Part shown: piece by piece, positions 5,831 to 9,630 of the stretch
Layout: each line of letters opens with the position of its first letter
Position numbering within the stretch: position 1 is the stretch's first letter
Source: JAFGPS01 sp964570855
GTDB lineage: Bacteria; Planctomycetota; Phycisphaerae; Sedimentisphaerales; Anaerobacaceae
Reading direction: 5' to 3'
Length of the DNA stretch: 9,630 nt
Assembly (NCBI GenBank): GCA_964570855.1
Contig: CAZMZR010000111.1
Span: 1-9,630 of the forward strand
Translations under genes and position numbers: made by a program
Notes under the pieces: generated by a model
Database searches by the model: none
The model's input: only the letters and a program-made list of their open reading frames with translations
What the model was told of the DNA's origin: nothing

Positions 5831-7189
5831 ATGATTTTCGACGATATGGAATTTGGCTCCTACGACAAGGCCGAACGCAAGGCCCGCAAGGCTTACGAGC
5901 TTTACGAAGACGGCAAAATGACGCAGGCACTTAACGCACTGGATACGGCCCTTGAGATAAATCCTTCCAACGGTTCGTGGCACTTCAATAAGGCCCTTAC
6001 GCTGGATTCGATAGACCGTTTCGAAGAAGCGATCAACGAATACGAGATTGCCCTGCAGTTCAATCCGGCCGACCTGGAGATATTAAATTCACTGGCGGTC
6101 GATTACACGCGCACCGGCCAATACGATTTGGCCATCAGTACCTTCGAGCATATCCAGGAGCACGATCCGGAATTCGAACCGTCTTACTGCAACAGAATTA
6201 TTACTTATACCGAAATGGGCCTGCACGATCTGGCGGAACAGATGTTTTATCTCGCCCAGCAGATAAAACCATCCTGCGGCCTGTGTTACTATAACATCGG
6301 CAATAGTCTGTTCGCGCGTGGACTATATGAAAAAGCTATCCGCTGCTGGCTTCGGACGGCTGAGCTCGAACCAAACCACCCACAAATCAATTTCCGAATC
6401 GCCCAGGCCCACTGGTCCGCAGGCGACAAAGAACTGGCTCAGGAGTATTTTTTATCCGAGATTCGGCTCAGCCCGGGTGATATAGAAGTTATTTTCGATT
6501 TCGGAATGCTGCTGCTCGAAATCGGAGAAATAGAATCGGCAAAAGAAAAATTCAACCGGATTCTCGAATTCGACCAGGACTTTGCCCCCGCTTTGTTCTA
6601 CCTCGGAGAAATCGCTTTCAGCAACGGCGATTACGAACAGGCAGAAGAACTGTTCAGCCTGGCCCTCGATAAAGACGGCTCCCTTCAGGGCCCGCGATAC
6701 AGAATGGCACAGTATGCGTTAATGACAGAACGAAAGAGCGAAGCAAGGACTTATCTTGTTTCCGAAATGAGACTGGCTTCGGAGGAGGCCGATATCCTTG
6801 TATCAATGGGCTCGATGTTTCTGGAGTTAGATGATATCGGCTGTGCGACACACTGTCTGCTGCGGGCTATCGAGATAGACTCGGCCAATGCAGATGCCTA
6901 TTATTTCCTGGGCCTTGCCAGCGCATTAAAAGGCGAGTTCGAGGAAGCTGCGGAACTTTTCTCCCACACGCTCGATATTCGAAACGAGCACATTCCCACT
7001 TTGCGGGATTCGGCCTTCGTTTATCTGTCAATGGGCAAATTAGACGATGCGGCAAACAGAATCAAAAAGGCTCGTTCATTATCGGGTGATGACCCGCAGC
7101 TAAAAACGATAGAACGGCGAATACGCTTAGCAAAACAAAAAGTGCGAATCAAACTCCTGCTGTCTCGATTGAGGCCCCGGCCGAACTGA
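5831..7189 (+). CDS. TPR-repeat protein of twelve tandem repeats
   Basis: The 452-residue protein has no signal peptide or membrane segment and is built almost wholly of tetratricopeptide repeats. From residue 14 to 421 the sequence divides into twelve contiguous 34-residue units without insertions. The unit-terminal Pro recurs exactly every 34 residues (P45, P79, P113, P147, P181, P215), and later units keep the phase with other residues. Such solenoids bind peptides or assemble protein complexes; the partner cannot be read from sequence. After the repeats comes a basic, probably helical tail (about 424-452, rich in Arg and Lys) that may contact nucleic acid or acidic lipids. A CxxC pair (C149, C152) at a repeat boundary is noteworthy. 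The start is supported by AGGG 7 nt before ATG 5831. It stands alone, divergent from ribH and followed by a tRNA gene. Confidence 0.88.
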   Translation: MIFDDMEFGSYDKAERKARKAYELYEDGKMTQALNALDTALEINPSNGSWHFNKALTLDSIDRFEEAINEYEIALQFNPADLEILNSLAVDYTRTGQYDLAISTFEHIQEHDPEFEPSYCNRIITYTEMGLHDLAEQMFYLAQQIKPSCGLCYYNIGNSLFARGLYEKAIRCWLRTAELEPNHPQINFRIAQAHWSAGDKELAQEYFLSEIRLSPGDIEVIFDFGMLLLEIGEIESAKEKFNRILEFDQDFAPALFYLGEIAFSNGDYEQAEELFSLALDKDGSLQGPRYRMAQYALMTERKSEARTYLVSEMRLASEEADILVSMGSMFLELDDIGCATHCLLRAIEIDSANADAYYFLGLASALKGEFEEAAELFSHTLDIRNEHIPTLRDSAFVYLSMGKLDDAANRIKKARSLSGDDPQLKTIERRIRLAKQKVRIKLLLSRLRPRPN

Positions 7190-7373
7190 TTCAACGTATT
7201 TCGAATTAAATCTCCCAAATGGGGTTTAAATACATCGCCGATACCGATGCTTGCTGCATCCGCCGAGGCTTAAATTTGCAATTATTTTTCGTAAAATACC
7301 CTTGCAAAAACGGCCTATATAATTATTACAAATATGCAAAACTCGTTTGATAACGCGTTTTTCGGGAAAGAAT

Positions 7374-7402
7374 TTGCAAAATTTGATTAAATGCGTTAGC
7401 TT
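7374..7402 (+). promoter_or_regulatory. Possible promoter of tRNA-Leu
   Basis: TTGCAA (7374-7379), 17 nt, then TAGCTT (7397-7402) ends 9 nt before the mature tRNA 5' end. The -10 is poor (T1, A2 and T6 only). A better TATAAT at 7318-7323 lacks a -35 at normal distance. Either could serve. Confidence 0.25.
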
Positions 7403-7411
7403 ACTGTGTTT

Positions 7412-7495
7412 GGCCGAGTGGCGGAATGGCAGACGCTGGGGACTTAAAATCCCCTGCCCGTTATGGGTGTGTGGGTTCGACTCCCACCTCGGCTA
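7412..7495 (+). tRNA. tRNA-Leu (anticodon UAA)
   Basis: A class II tRNA of 84 nt is visible. The acceptor GGCCGAG (7412-7418) pairs with CTCGGCT (7488-7494) and has discriminator A7495; the terminal pair is G-U. The D arm contains GCGGAATGGCAGACGC. The anticodon stem GGGGA/TCCCC encloses loop CTTAAAA, giving anticodon TAA, which reads UUA and UUG leucine codons. A long variable arm with a CCC/GGG stem follows, then the T arm GTGGG-TTCGACT-CCCAC. The 3' CCA is not encoded and must be added by the CCA-adding enzyme. Confidence 0.95.
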
Positions 7496-7505
7496 TTGTT
7501 TTTTT
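7476..7505 (+). terminator. T-tract after tRNA-Leu, possible terminator
   Basis: Seven consecutive Ts (7499-7505) begin four bases after the tRNA discriminator. With the T-arm stem-loop as the upstream hairpin, this could release polymerase at the tRNA end. It is not a textbook terminator, and read-through into the next gene, 95 bp away, is possible. Confidence 0.35.
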
Positions 7506-7590
7506 ATGATGATTCCGAACAAAAGTGGAAAATCAGGTGTAAAAAACTCTGCTAAGTTCGTATCAGCTAATGGTTTTTTGGAGATAGATA

Positions 7591-8922
7591 ATGGCAAATA
7601 AGAATCTTAAACTTGTGGATGTGGGAAAACCGAATCTATACCGCGAGATTTTCCCCTATTCCGAGTTCCCAAGAGTAATATTCGATAATAAGAAAGTGGA
7701 CTACGAGATCCCGGATAATATCTGGATAACCGATACGACGTTTCGTGACGGCCAGCAGGCCCGCCCGCCCTATAGACCAGAGCAAATTTTAAGGGTGTAC
7801 GACCTGTTACACGAGATCGACGGCGACACCGGATTGATTCGACAATGCGAGTTCTTTTTATATTCAAAGCGCGACAGAGAAGCGGTCGAATTGTGCAAAC
7901 AGCGCAATTACAAATATCCGGAGATAACCGGCTGGATACGTGCAGTAGCGGCGGACTTTAAGCTGGTCTCGCAAATGGGACTTGCGGAAACCGGCATTTT
8001 AACTTCGGCAAGCGACTATCACATATTCCTGAAACTGCGAAAGACCCGGGCGCAGGCAATGAATGCTTATCTCGATATCGCACGGGCCGCATTAGATAGC
8101 GGCGTTCTTCCCCGCTGCCATTTCGAAGATATCACGCGCGCCGATTACGACGGTTTCGTCCTGCCTTTCGCCTCTGAATTGATGAAGCTTTCCGAAGAAT
8201 ACGGCAAACCCGTCAAGATTCGCCTTTGCGATACGCTCGGCTTCGGTGTGCCCTGGGCCGGCGTTGCCCTGCCGCGGAGCATCCCGAAGCTCATACACGG
8301 GCTTCGAAAAATCGGAGTTCCCCCCGAACAGCTCGAATGGCACGGCCACAATGATTTTCACAAAGTCCTGGTCGATGCCGCAACGGCATGGCTCTACGGC
8401 TGCAGCGCAGCCAACGCCGCTATATTCGGCAGCGGTGAGCGAACGGGCAATCCGCCGCTCGAGGCGCTGGTTGTCGAACACGCCCAGTTGAAAGGACTGA
8501 CCGAAGGCGTAAACTACGCGGCGATAACCGAACTGGCCGACTATGCAAAAAAAGAGCTGGGTCTTGAAATTCCCTCGAACTTTCCCCTGGTCGGCAGCGA
8601 TTTCAATGTCACGAGGGCTGGAATACACGCGGATGGCCTGTTGAAAAACGAGGAAATATACAACTGTTTCGATACACAAAAACTGCTCAATCGTACCATA
8701 GGTGTGGCCATCACCGATAAGACCGGCGCCGCAGGTATCAAGCACTGGATAGAAAGCAGATACCAGATTGAAATAGCCAAGCACGACCCACGCGTCATAA
8801 AGATAAAGGACAACATCGACGCCGAATACGCAGCCGACAGGGTGTCGGTAATATCGGATATGGAAATGGCCCTATGGGTTAAAGAGGCTTTTGAAGATGA
8901 TACGCCGCCATTAAGAAAGTGA
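7591..8922 (+). CDS. DRE-TIM aldolase, probable Re-citrate synthase (isopropylmalate/homocitrate synthase family)
   Basis: The 443-residue protein belongs to the HMGL-like (DRE-TIM) family, which condenses acetyl-CoA with 2-oxoacids using a divalent metal. Visible signatures are DTTFRDGQQARPPY (48-61; metal Asp and catalytic Arg), HFEDITRAD (177-185), the metal-binding HGHND (251-255) and GERTGN (282-287), then HADGLLKN. The C-terminal LeuA regulatory domain of isopropylmalate synthase is missing. The N-terminal NLYREIFPYSEFPR (15-28) and RPPY after the DRE motif recall, from memory, the subgroup containing Re-citrate synthase of anaerobes such as Clostridium kluyveri. That enzyme makes citrate with opposite stereochemistry to ordinary citrate synthase. 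Homocitrate, isopropylmalate or citramalate synthase activity remains possible. GGAG lies 7 nt before ATG 7591, so the start is firm. It is monocistronic or read from the tRNA upstream, and the HAD gene follows after 70 bp with its own promoter. Confidence 0.8.
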   Translation: MANKNLKLVDVGKPNLYREIFPYSEFPRVIFDNKKVDYEIPDNIWITDTTFRDGQQARPPYRPEQILRVYDLLHEIDGDTGLIRQCEFFLYSKRDREAVELCKQRNYKYPEITGWIRAVAADFKLVSQMGLAETGILTSASDYHIFLKLRKTRAQAMNAYLDIARAALDSGVLPRCHFEDITRADYDGFVLPFASELMKLSEEYGKPVKIRLCDTLGFGVPWAGVALPRSIPKLIHGLRKIGVPPEQLEWHGHNDFHKVLVDAATAWLYGCSAANAAIFGSGERTGNPPLEALVVEHAQLKGLTEGVNYAAITELADYAKKELGLEIPSNFPLVGSDFNVTRAGIHADGLLKNEEIYNCFDTQKLLNRTIGVAITDKTGAAGIKHWIESRYQIEIAKHDPRVIKIKDNIDAEYAADRVSVISDMEMALWVKEAFEDDTPPLRK

Positions 8923-8945
8923 AGCGTATTTCGTTATTAGTATTG

Positions 8946-8973
8946 CGAAGAAGTTGACGCAATTAGCTCTTCG
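8946..8973. repeat. Inverted repeat CGAAGA-N16-TCTTCG overlapping the HAD promoter
   Basis: CGAAGA (8946-8951) and TCTTCG (8968-8973) are perfect complements flanking the -35 box and part of the spacer of the predicted HAD promoter. This could be an operator or the tail structure of the preceding gene. No T-tract follows. Confidence 0.35.
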
Positions 8974-8982
8974 TAGTATAAA
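8954..8982 (+). promoter_or_regulatory. Strong predicted sigma70-type promoter of the HAD gene
   Basis: TTGACG (8954-8959), an optimal 17-nt spacer and TATAAA (8977-8982) each match consensus at five of six positions. Transcription should begin near 8989-8990, only three or four bases before the ATG at 8993. Confidence 0.6.
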
Positions 8983-8992
8983 TACCAAAAGA

Positions 8993-9630
8993 ATGAGTAC
9001 GCAATACGAAATAAAAGCGGTGTTGTTCGACCTCGGCGAAACAATACTGAACTTCGGCAAAATCAACGCCATACGGCTGTTTCGGCAGGGGGCCAGATTA
9101 TCATACGATTACCTCAAAAGCTGCGGGCAATCGACAGGCGGCTTCGAATATTACTGCTGGCGAAATCTCCTGTCACTGCGTCTTAATCACTTAATATCCG
9201 GTATCACAAAAAAAGACTTCAATTCATCGGCTCTGTTAAGAAATGTCGGCACAAAAAAAGGCGTTAAGCTCGACGGCCAACAATGGCGGCATTTAGCAGA
9301 CCTTTGGTACGAACCTTTGAGGAAAATCGCCACGACCGAGCCGGACATCAAACAGACATTGACCGCGCTGAAAAATGCCGGCCTGAAGCTCGGCATAGTT
9401 TCAAATACCTTCGTCAACAGCCATTCTCTCGAAAAACATCTTGAACAGGTCGGGATACTGGATTTCTTTACAGTCAGGCTCTATTCATACGAGTTCGATT
9501 CCCGCAAGCCCAATCCGCAGATGTTCAAAGCCGCCGCGGAGAAAATCGACGAGACGGCCGAAAACATATTATTCATCGGAGACCGCCTCGACAACGATAT
9601 CAAACCCGCACTCAAGCTCGGCATGCAGGC
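8993..9630 (+). CDS. HAD-superfamily hydrolase (3' end cut by window)
   Basis: The gene runs off the right edge; 212 complete codons are visible. Four HAD motifs are present: motif I AVLFDLGETIL with nucleophile Asp13 (residues 9-19), motif II GIVSNTF, motif III Lys in SRKPNPQMF and motif IV FIGDRLDNDI. The region between motifs I and II is a helical cap of HAD-I (C1) size. Motif I reads DxGxT, so the second Asp that acts as general acid in phosphatases (DxDxT) is Gly. The enzyme may be a dehalogenase-like or atypical phosphatase, and its substrate is unknown. No Shine-Dalgarno sequence precedes ATG 8993, consistent with the near-leaderless start predicted from the promoter. The missing part is probably only a short C-terminal stretch, since motif IV is already seen. 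Confidence 0.85.
   Translation, partial: MSTQYEIKAVLFDLGETILNFGKINAIRLFRQGARLSYDYLKSCGQSTGGFEYYCWRNLLSLRLNHLISGITKKDFNSSALLRNVGTKKGVKLDGQQWRHLADLWYEPLRKIATTEPDIKQTLTALKNAGLKLGIVSNTFVNSHSLEKHLEQVGILDFFTVRLYSYEFDSRKPNPQMFKAAAEKIDETAENILFIGDRLDNDIKPALKLGMQ

Noticed and set aside
7246..7260. GATGC-TTGCT-GCATC hairpin after the TPR gene as its terminator
   Set aside because: The stem is only 5 bp and is followed by mixed sequence instead of a T-tract.
7347..7601. An 84-codon ORF reading through the tRNA and its flanks
   Set aside because: It spans tRNA-Leu(UAA) in full, and its middle part is the translated tRNA sequence. It has no ribosome binding site and is an artefact. The in-frame ATG at 7506 would give only 31 codons and also lacks a ribosome binding site.
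8092..8784. A 230-codon minus-strand ORF inside the citrate-synthase-like gene
   Set aside because: It lies wholly antisense to a gene with clear catalytic motifs, has no recognisable motifs of its own, and follows from the codon bias of the real frame.

Overview
The window reads like the chromosome of a free-living bacterium of moderate GC content, most likely an anaerobic or facultative member of the Planctomycetota (Phycisphaerae-like). That is an inference from the combination of a PEP-CTERM-like secreted protein, a secreted sugar-ester hydrolase, a Re-citrate-synthase-type enzyme, abundant TPRs and loosely packed genes. No single gene here proves the lineage. No mobile element, phage gene, CRISPR array or toxin/defence operon is visible.

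Layout. Positions 1-903 hold a secreted protein of unknown function with a PEP-CTERM-like tail. It runs into, and overlaps by 30 bp, a convergent STAS-domain regulator gene (minus strand, 874-1242). A gap of about 500 bp with one clear hairpin follows. Next are two tightly spaced plus-strand genes: a stand-alone E2-type acyltransferase domain whose catalytic motif is degenerate, and a secreted alpha/beta-hydrolase of the acetylxylan-esterase type. From 5386 down to 3384 on the minus strand lies ribH - nusB - parA (riboflavin biosynthesis, transcription antitermination/rRNA synthesis, and an orphan ParA ATPase with a long disordered tail). parA also has a convincing promoter of its own.

Positions 5387-5830 form a divergent intergenic region. 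Its ribH side carries AAGTGARCTA-type repeats that can fold into mutually exclusive hairpins in the ribH leader. Its other side leads into a gene for a protein made almost entirely of twelve in-phase 34-residue TPRs. After that come tRNA-Leu(UAA), a DRE-TIM aldolase best read as a Re-citrate synthase-like enzyme, and a HAD-superfamily hydrolase cut off by the window end. The HAD gene has a strong predicted promoter that would give an almost leaderless mRNA.

How the genes fit together: most are housekeeping (ribH, nusB, tRNA, citrate-synthase-type enzyme) with accessory surface or degradative genes on the left. I do not see a multi-gene novel system. The observations most worth checking are the catalytically degenerate E2-like protein, the switch-like repeat structure in the ribH leader, and the assignment of the DRE-TIM enzyme.
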